Origin: Paracoccus sp. MA
GTDB lineage: Bacteria > Pseudomonadota > Alphaproteobacteria > Rhodobacterales > Rhodobacteraceae
Direction of reading: 5' to 3'
Assembly: GCF_020990385.1 (NCBI RefSeq)
Contig: NZ_CP087597.1
Span: 209,001-273,000, forward strand
DNA: 64,000 nucleotides
Both the position numbers and the translations under genes were made by a program. This document shows positions 54,662 to 62,153 of the stretch, piece by piece. Under the pieces are notes generated by a model. That model did no database searches and had not been told where the DNA came from. It saw nothing but the letters and a program-made list of their open reading frames with translations. Every line of letters starts with the position of its first letter. The stretch's first letter is position 1.

Positions 54662-55570
54662 ATGCGGTTCAAGAAGCTCGACATGAATCTGCTGGCCGCG
54701 CTGGATGTGCTGCTGCGCACCTGCAACGTGTCGAAAGCCGCCGAGGAAATGTTCATCACCCAATCGGCGATGAGCAATGCGCTGGCCCGTCTGCGCACCT
54801 ATTTCGATGACCCGCTGCTGATCCAGGTCGGGCGGCGGATGGAGCTCTCGCCCTTTGCCGAGACCATTCGCGACCCGTTGCGCGATGTCATGCTGCGCAT
54901 CGAATCCACCGTCATCACCAGCCCGCAATTCGATCCCCGCACCAGTACGCGCGAGCTGACGATCGCGCTGTCGGACTATTCCCTGGCGGTCCTGGGCGCG
55001 GCGCTGGTGCAGCGCCTGGCCGATGAGGCGCCGCTGGTGCGGGTGAACTTTCGCCCGCAGCACGCTACGCCCGGCAAGCTGCTGGAGCGGGGCGAGATCG
55101 ACCTGCTGATCGCCCCCGATTTCACCGCCGCCGATAGCAGCGTCGGCGAGACGCTGTATCAGGATGACATCTGCGTCATTGCCTGCGCCCGCAGCAGTCA
55201 TGCCGGCAAGGTCATGGACCTGGAGCGCATCACCGGCGCGCCGCATGTGGTGATGGAACCCTTCTCGGGGCAGGAGAGCTTTGCCGTCATCGCGGCGCGC
55301 GAGGCCGGGCTGAAGCTGAGCCCGGTGGTGACGACCTATGCCTTCAACTCCATTCCCGATCTCGTGCGCGGCACTGACCGCATCGCGCTTTTGCAGAGGC
55401 GGTTGGGGCAGAAGGCGGCGGCAAGCGGCGATTTCGTGCTGTTCGATCCGCCCGTCGCCCTGCCGCGGCTCAGCCAGACCATGCAATGGCTGGGCCACCG
55501 CGAACGCGATCCGGGGCTGGTCTGGCTGCGGGGGCTGGTGCGGGCCTGCGTCGACGACATGTGCCCATAA
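54662..55570 (+). CDS. NodD-like LysR-family regulator
   Basis: 302 residues from MRFKKLDMNLLAALDVLL, after a GAGGAGGAGAG ribosome site. The N-terminal helix-turn-helix (VSKAAEEMFITQSAMSNALARLRTYFDDPLL, in pieces) and the RFKKLDMNLL start are typical of the NodD/LinR/PnbR subgroup, whose members respond to flavonoids and other aromatics. Residues 95-300 form the ligand domain. It is followed on the same strand by an inverted repeat and the porin gene, so it probably activates the downstream operon in response to its aromatic substrate. Confidence 0.87.
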   Translation: MRFKKLDMNLLAALDVLLRTCNVSKAAEEMFITQSAMSNALARLRTYFDDPLLIQVGRRMELSPFAETIRDPLRDVMLRIESTVITSPQFDPRTSTRELTIALSDYSLAVLGAALVQRLADEAPLVRVNFRPQHATPGKLLERGEIDLLIAPDFTAADSSVGETLYQDDICVIACARSSHAGKVMDLERITGAPHVVMEPFSGQESFAVIAAREAGLKLSPVVTTYAFNSIPDLVRGTDRIALLQRRLGQKAAASGDFVLFDPPVALPRLSQTMQWLGHRERDPGLVWLRGLVRACVDDMCP

Positions 55571-55571
55571 A

Positions 55572-55589
55572 ATAGAATATTGATTCTAT
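55572..55589. promoter_or_regulatory. Inverted repeat upstream of the porin gene
   Basis: ATAGAAT-N4-ATTCTAT is a perfect 7+7 repeat lying two bases after the LysR gene stop and about 90 bases before the porin start. The spacing suits a LysR-type binding site. A nearby AT-rich stretch (TATAAATA) could be part of the promoter. Confidence 0.6.
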
Positions 55590-55679
55590 AAATACCCGCA
55601 GGCTTCAAAGTAAATTTTCCTTTCCGGGCCGCTTGTTGTTCTTGGCAACAGTCAAGTTTTCTGAGGGAGGAAGAAACAC

Positions 55680-56756
55680 TTGGACCGGCATCTCTTTGCC
55701 GCGGCCGTCATTGCGATGGCCGCGACCACATCCGCTCATGCCGAATTCAAGCTCGGCGGCGAGGTCATTCTGGGCTGGGGCAGCGCGGGGGTCGAGGATG
55801 GCGCCTATGGGCTGGGGACGCTCGATGGCACCTATACCACCACATTTGACAATGGCTGGGACTTGGACGGGTTGCTGCGGCTGAACCTGCGTTCGTTCCA
55901 GGACGAGATCGACTATCTCGACGACAACCATGTCGATTTCCGCGCCACGCTGGACATGAAGGAATGGGGAAAGCTCGAAGCGGGCAGCTTCAAGCCCTGG
56001 GAAAACCGTCCTTTCGCGGATGGCGACTGGTTCAACCGCGGCGGCTTCAACGTCTATATGGGCACGGCGCCCGCCTATCGCGACGTTTTCGCCAGCAAGG
56101 CGGCCCGGGCCTCGGACGGCACCGTCTACAAGGTGTTTCCCGATGCCTATCTGCGCTATGACAATAAGCTGGGTCCGGTCGGGCTGACGGTCACCCTGGA
56201 CCCGCTGCGCCGCTATGGCCCCTTCCATGCCGACGACATGCTGGACGAGCAACCCTGGGGCGACGCCAAGCTGGAATACGGCTTTGGACGGAACGGCATC
56301 TTCCTGCAGGGCAACAACCTGGGCGACCTGGTGCTGGGCGCGCGGGTGGTGGCCGGCGACTTCATGCTGATGGGGCTGCGCCAGATGCGAGAGGGCAAAT
56401 GGACCTGGTATCGCGACCAGTACCTGGCCTTCTACAACGCGCCCAAGGGCAACGCTTTGCGGCTGAAAAGCATCGGCATGGGCTTCTCGGACATGCGCAA
56501 CCCCTATTTGCATGACCACATCGGCATCTTCGGCCTGAACTTCGGCACCGAGCCGTGGGAGCTGAAATTCGGTGCCGACACCCAAGGCGGGCTGGCGCTG
56601 GAAGGGCGCTATGGCGTGACCGAGAAGCTGGACCTGTTTGCGGGCTGGGATAATGGCTACGGCTATTATGAAGGCTTCGACGATGCCTATGAGCCGCCGG
56701 TCTCGGTGCCCGAGCGGGGCGGGGCCTTCGAACTGGCCATGCGCTACCGGTTCTAG
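55680..56756 (+). CDS. Outer-membrane porin
   Basis: 358 residues. It begins at a TTG codon nine bases after GGGAGG; no ATG with a ribosome site is available nearby. Residues 1-22 are a signal peptide ending SAHAEF. The mature chain has many short amphipathic strands and ends in the aromatic RYRF, the signature of a beta-barrel assembled by the Bam machinery. Its location ahead of aromatic-degrading enzymes suggests uptake of the locus substrate through the outer membrane. Similar barrels often accompany aromatic or glycoside operons. Confidence 0.82.
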   Translation: MDRHLFAAAVIAMAATTSAHAEFKLGGEVILGWGSAGVEDGAYGLGTLDGTYTTTFDNGWDLDGLLRLNLRSFQDEIDYLDDNHVDFRATLDMKEWGKLEAGSFKPWENRPFADGDWFNRGGFNVYMGTAPAYRDVFASKAARASDGTVYKVFPDAYLRYDNKLGPVGLTVTLDPLRRYGPFHADDMLDEQPWGDAKLEYGFGRNGIFLQGNNLGDLVLGARVVAGDFMLMGLRQMREGKWTWYRDQYLAFYNAPKGNALRLKSIGMGFSDMRNPYLHDHIGIFGLNFGTEPWELKFGADTQGGLALEGRYGVTEKLDLFAGWDNGYGYYEGFDDAYEPPVSVPERGGAFELAMRYRF

Positions 56757-56946
56757 CATTTCCTATGTGAATGCACGGAATTTCCGAATTCAATTTCAGA
56801 AATATGGCGGCGGTCGCTATGGCTTATCGCGGCGTCTCAACATTCGCCAGCACATGAAGAAACACCACGGGCCGGCCTCCAGCACCGGCCCGTGTTCGCC
56901 AAGGGTCTCGCGGCCCTGGCAAGTCAGCCACGGAAGGAAGCGCGCA

Positions 56947-58107
56947 ATGGCGATGTTCAATTATTTCCCGAATTATGTCTGGAACCTGACGATCTCGATC
57001 GCGCTGGCCAGCGGGGCCGAGATCGGCGAGATCATGGACATGTGCCAGCCGCTTCTGGACAAGGCCAAGGCCGGCGAGGATGCAGGCACCGCCGATTTCA
57101 TGCGCGAATGGGTGCGGGTCGCGGATCGCCTTGCCGGCATCGCAGCCGAGGAGGAGGGGCAAGGCCGGCTGCTCTCGGCCGGTGACAAGCTGCAGCGCGC
57201 CGCGCTGTATTACATCCTCGCCGAGCGCATGCAGGGTCAGGGCACCCCCGGGCGGATGGAGACCTACCGCAAGGGGCTCGACGCCTTCCAGCGCGGGACG
57301 CAATATGCCGGGGACAAGGTGACCCGCTTCGAGGTGCCCTATGGCGACAAGGTGATCCCGGTGCTCTACACCCCCGCCGAGGGCGTCGAAGGCCCGGCGC
57401 CGGCGGTGGTTTATCTGAACGGGCTCGATAGCTGCAAGGAGCTGCTCTACTGGTCGCGGCTGCCGCATGCGCTGGCCCGGCGCGGCATCGCCACGCTTTG
57501 CGTCGACCAGCCCGGCACTGGCGAAAGCCTGCGCCTGCAGGGCATGCATGCTCATTTCGACAGCGAGATATGGGGCAGCGCGGTCTATGACTGGCTGGCG
57601 GCGCGCGAGGATGTGGATGCCGCCCGCATCGGCATCACCGGCATCTCGCTGGGCGGCTATTATGCCCCCCGCGTCTGCGCGTTCGAGCCGCGTTTCGCCT
57701 CGGGCGCGGTCTGGGGCGCCAACCACAACTGGGCCGAGGTGCAGCAAAAGCGCCTGAAGCGCGAGGGCGAGAACCCGGTGCCGCATTACTGGAACCATGT
57801 CATGTGGGTATTCGGCGCCGGGGACATGGAGGACTTCCTGGCCAAGGCCGAAGGCTTCAACCTGAACGGCGTGATGGAAAAGATCCGCGTGCCCTTCCTG
57901 GTCACCCATGGCGCCAACGACCGCCAGATCGGGCTGGAATATGCGCATCAGGCCTATGACCAGCTGACCAACGCGCCGCGTCGCGCGCTGAAGATCTTTA
58001 CCGACCGCGAGGGCGGGGTCGAGCATGTCGGCGCCGACAACATGACCTATGGCCGCAATTTCATCGCCGACTGGTTTGCGGAAACGCTGGGCGGGCGGCT
58101 GGCATGA
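56947..58107 (+). CDS. Alpha/beta hydrolase, possible C-C bond hydrolase (2,6-dihydroxypseudooxynicotine hydrolase-like)
   Basis: 386 residues from MAMFNYFPNYVWN. A helical N-terminal region (1-125) is followed by the alpha/beta-hydrolase core: VVYLNGLDSCKE near 154 (oxyanion region), the nucleophile elbow GISLGGYYAP with Ser about 234, Asp about 325 in HGANDRQI, and His about 360 in GVEHVG. The layout, with helices first, resembles FrsA-type proteins and the 2,6-dihydroxypseudooxynicotine hydrolase, which cleaves a C-C bond next to a dihydroxy ring ketone. Its stop overlaps the FAH gene start by four bases. A similar cleavage of a phenolic ketone is a guess from family and context. Confidence 0.8.
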   Translation: MAMFNYFPNYVWNLTISIALASGAEIGEIMDMCQPLLDKAKAGEDAGTADFMREWVRVADRLAGIAAEEEGQGRLLSAGDKLQRAALYYILAERMQGQGTPGRMETYRKGLDAFQRGTQYAGDKVTRFEVPYGDKVIPVLYTPAEGVEGPAPAVVYLNGLDSCKELLYWSRLPHALARRGIATLCVDQPGTGESLRLQGMHAHFDSEIWGSAVYDWLAAREDVDAARIGITGISLGGYYAPRVCAFEPRFASGAVWGANHNWAEVQQKRLKREGENPVPHYWNHVMWVFGAGDMEDFLAKAEGFNLNGVMEKIRVPFLVTHGANDRQIGLEYAHQAYDQLTNAPRRALKIFTDREGGVEHVGADNMTYGRNFIADWFAETLGGRLA

Positions 58108-59063
58108 AGCTGGCGACCCTGCCCGACGGCACCCGGGACGGGCGGCTGCATGTGGTCAGCCGCGACCTGACGCATTGCGCCCCGGCCGAGGTTCCGACGC
58201 TTCAGGCGCTGATCGAGGATTGGGAGGGGCTGTCCGGCGCCCTGATCGCGCAATATGAGGCGCTGAATGGCGGCGGCGGCCAGCCCTTCGACCCGGCCGC
58301 CGCGCTGGCGCCCTTGCCGCGCGCCTGGCAATGGCTGGATGGCTCGGCCTATGAAAGCCATGGCGAACTGATGCAGCAGGTCTTCGACCTGCCGCCGAAT
58401 CCCAAGGGCCGGCCGTTGATGTATCAGGGCCTGTCGGACCGTTTCCTGTCCGGGACCGAGGATGTGGCCTTGCCCTCCGAGGAGGACGGCATCGATTTCG
58501 AGGGAGAATTCGGTGTGATCCTGTCGCGCGTGCCGATGGGCGCCGATGCGGCGACGGCGGCGGCGCATATCCGCTTGATCGTGCTGATCAATGATTGGTC
58601 CTTGCGCAGCATCGCGCCCATCGAGATGAAGACCGGCTTCGGCTGGGTGCAGGCCAAGCCCGCCAGCGCCATGGCGCCCGTCGCGGTGACACCGGACGAA
58701 CTGGGCAGGGCTTGGCACGACCACCGCGTCGACCTGCCGCTGGCGGTCGACTGGAACGGCGCCCGCTTCGGCCGGGCCGAGGGCCATGCCATGACCTACG
58801 GCTTCGACGAACTGGTCGCCCATGCCGCCCGCACCCGTGAACTGGTGGCGGGCACGGTTCTGGGCTCGGGCACGGTCTCGAACCCGGATTTCCGCAAGGT
58901 CGGTTCCTCCTGCATCGCCGAGCGCCGCGCCATCGAGATGCTGGACCAGGGCGCGCCGCAGACCGGCTTCATGCGCTTCGGCGACCGGGTGCGGATGGAA
59001 TGCACCCTGCGCGACGGCACGCCGCTGTTCGGCGTGATCGACCAGAAGGTGGTGAAGCCATGA
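58104..59063 (+). CDS. Fumarylacetoacetate hydrolase (FAH) family protein
   Basis: 319 residues. The N-terminal part carries PLMYQGLSDRFL near residue 113. The FAH metal core has DFEGEFGVILSRVP near 133 (Glu ligands), VLINDWSLR near 158 (Asp ligand) and an end segment GFMRFGDRVRMECTLRDGTPLFG. FAH-family enzymes hydrolyse, decarboxylate or isomerise acylpyruvates and related ring-cleavage products using Mg or Mn. It lies between the alpha/beta-hydrolase and cyclase-family genes with four-base overlaps on both sides, so all three act in one pathway. Confidence 0.9.
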   Translation: MKLATLPDGTRDGRLHVVSRDLTHCAPAEVPTLQALIEDWEGLSGALIAQYEALNGGGGQPFDPAAALAPLPRAWQWLDGSAYESHGELMQQVFDLPPNPKGRPLMYQGLSDRFLSGTEDVALPSEEDGIDFEGEFGVILSRVPMGADAATAAAHIRLIVLINDWSLRSIAPIEMKTGFGWVQAKPASAMAPVAVTPDELGRAWHDHRVDLPLAVDWNGARFGRAEGHAMTYGFDELVAHAARTRELVAGTVLGSGTVSNPDFRKVGSSCIAERRAIEMLDQGAPQTGFMRFGDRVRMECTLRDGTPLFGVIDQKVVKP

Positions 59064-59833
59064 CCCGGCGCATCGTCGACCTGTCCGTGACCCTGACCGA
59101 CCGCTTCCGCTCGGATCCGCCGGGGCTGGGACCCAGGATCGAATACAAGGACCATGACGCCGGCGCGCTGGAATATCAGCAGATGTTCGGCGTCCCGGTC
59201 GAGCACCAGCTGGACGGCAAGGGCGCCGCCATCGAGCGGTTGACCCTGACCACGCACAACGGCACGCATCTGGATGCGCCTTTTCACTATCACCCGACGA
59301 TGAACCGCGGCGAGCGCGCCCTGACCATCGACGAGATCCCGCTGGACTGGTGCATGGGGCCCGGGGTCAAGCTGGACTTCCGTGCCATGCCCGACGGCCA
59401 TGTCGTCACTGCCGGCGAGATCGAGGCCGAATTCCAGCGCATCGGCCATGTGCTGCAACCGGGCGAGATCGTGCTGGTCAACACCCGCGCCGGCGCGCTT
59501 TACGGTCGGGACGATTATATCGCCGCCGGCTGCGGCATCGGTCGCGAGGCGACCTTGTGGATGACCAGCCGCGGCATGCGCGTCTGCGGCACCGACGCCT
59601 GGAGCTGGGACGCGCCGCTGATGGGCGTGGCGCAGAAGGCCATCGCCACCGGACAGTGGGAGCTGTTCTGGGAGGGCCACAAGGCCGGGGCCGAGACGAT
59701 CTATTGCCACATGGAGAAACTCGCGAACCTCGACCAGCTGCCTGACCACGGCTTTCAGGTCATGTGTTTCCCGGTCAAGGTCGAGCGCGGTTCGGCCGGC
59801 TGGTGCCGCCCCGTGGCGATCATCGAGGACTGA
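59060..59833 (+). CDS. Cyclase-family (kynurenine-formamidase-like) metal hydrolase
   Basis: 257 residues from MTRRIVDLSVTLTDRF; this ATG overlaps the FAH gene stop. The family metal-binding motif HNGTHLDAPFHY lies near residue 72 (H-x-G-T-H-x-D-x-P-x-H). The second conserved Asp and His are in the VNTRAGALYGRDDYIAAG region near 145. Members open lactones or amides of ring-derived compounds. Here it could hydrolyse a cyclic intermediate of the aromatic or sugar part. It ends the 56.9-59.8 kb operon. Confidence 0.88.
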   Translation: MTRRIVDLSVTLTDRFRSDPPGLGPRIEYKDHDAGALEYQQMFGVPVEHQLDGKGAAIERLTLTTHNGTHLDAPFHYHPTMNRGERALTIDEIPLDWCMGPGVKLDFRAMPDGHVVTAGEIEAEFQRIGHVLQPGEIVLVNTRAGALYGRDDYIAAGCGIGREATLWMTSRGMRVCGTDAWSWDAPLMGVAQKAIATGQWELFWEGHKAGAETIYCHMEKLANLDQLPDHGFQVMCFPVKVERGSAGWCRPVAIIED

Positions 59834-59865
59834 ACCCCGAAGGGGCTCGGGGCTTGGCGGCTTTC

Positions 59866-60573
59866 TCATGCCCCTTCAGGGCGCGGGCTGACCAGCCAGC
59901 CGGCGATCCGCTGGTCGCGGATCACCAGCGTTTCCGGCCCGGCGCCCAGGCCGCGCAGGATCACCGCGATCTGGCCATGCGTGTCGCGCATCATCCGGGC
60001 AATGTCTGGGAGGTCGGCGCGGAGATAGGTCTTGAGCCCTTCCACCATGACCGAGATGACCATGCCGGCGATCAGCTCGACGTCGAAATCGGCGCTGAGC
60101 CTGCCGTCCTGGCGCCCCTCGCGCAGCAGGCGGGCGACCAGATCGGTGACGGTTCCATGCAGCGCAACGAAACGGCTGGCCTGGTCGGAATCGTCATAGA
60201 GGTTCAGGTTGACGAGCCCCAGCCGGGCAATGGCGATGTCGGCGGTATAGGCCTGCACATTGGCCAAGACGATGTGCATCAGCGCCTCGGCCAGCGACAG
60301 CTCGGCATGGGGCACGGCCAGGCTTTCGGCGGCGGCGGCCTCGATGATGTCGTTATACAGCATGAACAGCAGGTCACGCTTGGAAGCGGCATAGAGAAAC
60401 AGCGTGCCCTGCGCCACCTCGGCCAGCCGCGCGATTTCGCGGATGGTCGCCTCTTCATAGCCGCGCGACAGGAAAAGCGCCCGCGATGCCTCGCGAATGC
60501 GGCGCAGCTTGTCGCGCTTGCCGATCTCGGTACGTGAGAGCTGTTCATGCTTCATCGGGATGACCGTGCTCAT
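59866..60573 (-). CDS. TetR-family regulator divergent from the C-glycoside deglycosidase genes
   Basis: 235 residues. The helix-turn-helix spans about residues 25-65 (RALFLSRGYEEATIREIARLAEVAQGTLFLYAASKRDLL, in pieces). The helical ligand domain follows. The ATG at 60573 is assumed; another at 60555 would shorten it by six residues. The gene faces away from the DUF6379 gene across a 193-base spacer with two perfect palindromes, so it likely represses both itself and the deglycosidase operon until a substrate or product binds. Confidence 0.85.
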   Translation of the reverse strand: MSTVIPMKHEQLSRTEIGKRDKLRRIREASRALFLSRGYEEATIREIARLAEVAQGTLFLYAASKRDLLFMLYNDIIEAAAAESLAVPHAELSLAEALMHIVLANVQAYTADIAIARLGLVNLNLYDDSDQASRFVALHGTVTDLVARLLREGRQDGRLSADFDVELIAGMVISVMVEGLKTYLRADLPDIARMMRDTHGQIAVILRGLGAGPETLVIRDQRIAGWLVSPRPEGA

Positions 60574-60766
60574 TCATGATCAGGCGCAACTTGTCGCATG
60601 GGTGGGGTGCTGTCAAACCGGCAATAAATCAAGATCATATTAATTTGGTGAATACTGTTGAATGGATCCATTGAATTTGACAGCCGGCGGGTTTGCTCGC
60701 AAGGAATGAGCGCACTCATTTTTAAGGGCGCGCACCCGCGTCCCCGGATTCAGGAGGAGACCCGAC
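60574..60766. promoter_or_regulatory. Divergent control region with two palindromes
   Basis: AATGGATCCATT at 60661-60672 is a perfect 12-base palindrome. AATGAG-CGCA-CTCATT at 60705-60720 is a 6+6 inverted repeat. A TTGACA at 60677-60682 lies between them and could be the -35 of the plus-strand operon, with its -10 (about 60700) overlapping the second repeat. Both sites suit a TetR dimer. The minus-strand promoter is not evident. Confidence 0.65.
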
Positions 60767-61141
60767 ATGATGACCAATGTGCTGCTTGAGGCGCAGAGCC
60801 TTGTCGCCCGGCCCGATGGGCTGGCGATCGGCCTGCGGCTGCCCTGGTATCGCAGCCTGCCGCTGTCGGTGATCCAGCTGGACGGGCTGCGCATCGACGG
60901 TTCCGATATCCCCGGGGAAAAGCTGCGTTTCGAACTGAACGGCAAGCTGCGCCCGCTGGCCGAGATGGCCGATCTGACCGGGGAATACTGGTTCGTGCAG
61001 GACAGCCTGGTGCTGGTCGCCGATCAGGCTGTCGCCGCCGGAGGGGAACACGAGGTCGATGTGACCCTGTCCTTCTACCCCCCTTATATCGCCGATTTCC
61101 GCCGCAAGTCGCGCGGCATCGCCCGGATGAAGGCCAACTGA
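60767..61141 (+). CDS. C-glycoside deglycosidase beta subunit (DUF6379)
   Basis: 124 residues, no signal peptide. The pattern LRLPWYRSLPLSVIQLDGLR with IDGSDIP, KLRFELNGKLRPL, EYWFVQDSLVL and HEVDVTLSFYPPYI is that of DUF6379, the small beta-sandwich partner in C-glycoside deglycosidases (CarC/DfgB/DgpC-type). The small subunit shapes the active site of the TIM-barrel partner encoded two bases downstream. The pair cleaves the C-C bond between a 3-oxo-sugar and an aromatic aglycone. The start 60767 has no strong ribosome site; GGAGGAG lies about 10 bases upstream. The family match is from memory. Confidence 0.85.
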   Translation: MMTNVLLEAQSLVARPDGLAIGLRLPWYRSLPLSVIQLDGLRIDGSDIPGEKLRFELNGKLRPLAEMADLTGEYWFVQDSLVLVADQAVAAGGEHEVDVTLSFYPPYIADFRRKSRGIARMKAN

Positions 61142-61142
61142 C

Positions 61143-62144
61143 ATGACCAAAGCGCATATCGAACTCGGCACCTCGATCTATTCCTTCACCAATGAATGCC
61201 ACGGCCGGCAGATGAGCTGGCAGGACATGATCCGGCTGGTGGACGAGAAAAAGCTGGGCACGCAGATCGAGGTGGTGGGCTTCCAGTCCTTCCGCAGCTT
61301 CCCCGATGTCTCGGACGCCGAGGCGGACGCCTTCCAGGCGGTGATGGCAGAAACCTCGCAGACCGCGAATTGCCTGGGCATCAATGCCGACCGCTTCATG
61401 AAGCCGAACCAGCCCATCACGGACGACGCGATGGTGGATTATCACGAACGCCAGATCCGCTCGGCTGCGAAACTGGGCTTCCGCGCCGTGCGCTACCAGA
61501 ACACCGCGACCCCCGCCGTGATCCGCCGCTGCGTGCCGCTGGCCGAGAGGCTGGGCGTCAGGCTGGGGCTGGAAATCCACGCTCCGCACAGTCCCAGCCA
61601 TCCCGACATCATCGCCTATCGCGAGATGTATGCCGAGGTGGACAGCGAGATGCTGGGCTTCATTCCCGATTTCGGCGCCACCGCCCGCGACGTGCCGCAG
61701 ATCCATGTCGATTATTTCCGCAACGTGGTCGGCGCGCCGGAAAGCGCCATCCGGAAGGCGCTGGAAATCTGGCATGACGACAGCTACGAGCCCTTCCAGC
61801 GCTTCGGCGTCTTCATGGGCTGGTGCGCGCAGAACGGCATCGAGGATCGCCACGGCGTCGAGCTGATGATCATCTTTGGCATCATCAACCGCGTCGATCC
61901 GGCCGTCTGGGCCGAGATCATGCCGCAATGCTTCCACATCCACGGCAAGTTCTACGACATCGACGCCGAGGGGCGCGAAGCCGCCATCGACTATGACAAG
62001 ACGCTGAAGGTGTTTCTGGACAACGGCTTCAGCGGCACGATGTCCTGCGAATGGGAAGGCCACATGGTCAATGACAAGGCCGCCCTGCCGCGCATCGAGG
62101 CTTGGCACCGGATGTGCCGCGACATCATCGCGAAACATGCGTGA
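61143..62144 (+). CDS. TIM-barrel C-glycoside deglycosidase alpha-type subunit (sugar phosphate isomerase/epimerase family)
   Basis: 333 residues with the xylose-isomerase-like barrel. Metal ligands can be assigned by pattern: Glu in GLEIHAPH near residue 142, Asp in FIPDFGATA near 175, His in FHIHGKFYD near 263 and Glu in MSCEWEGHM near 300. Proteins of this family pair with DUF6379 to form Mn-dependent C-glycoside deglycosidases, in which a His takes part in the elimination of the aglycone. It starts two bases after the DUF6379 stop and is followed nine bases later by the GMC oxidoreductase gene. Without DUF6379 alongside, only a generic isomerase call would be possible. Confidence 0.82.
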   Translation: MTKAHIELGTSIYSFTNECHGRQMSWQDMIRLVDEKKLGTQIEVVGFQSFRSFPDVSDAEADAFQAVMAETSQTANCLGINADRFMKPNQPITDDAMVDYHERQIRSAAKLGFRAVRYQNTATPAVIRRCVPLAERLGVRLGLEIHAPHSPSHPDIIAYREMYAEVDSEMLGFIPDFGATARDVPQIHVDYFRNVVGAPESAIRKALEIWHDDSYEPFQRFGVFMGWCAQNGIEDRHGVELMIIFGIINRVDPAVWAEIMPQCFHIHGKFYDIDAEGREAAIDYDKTLKVFLDNGFSGTMSCEWEGHMVNDKAALPRIEAWHRMCRDIIAKHA

Positions 62145-62153
62145 GGCGGCAGG

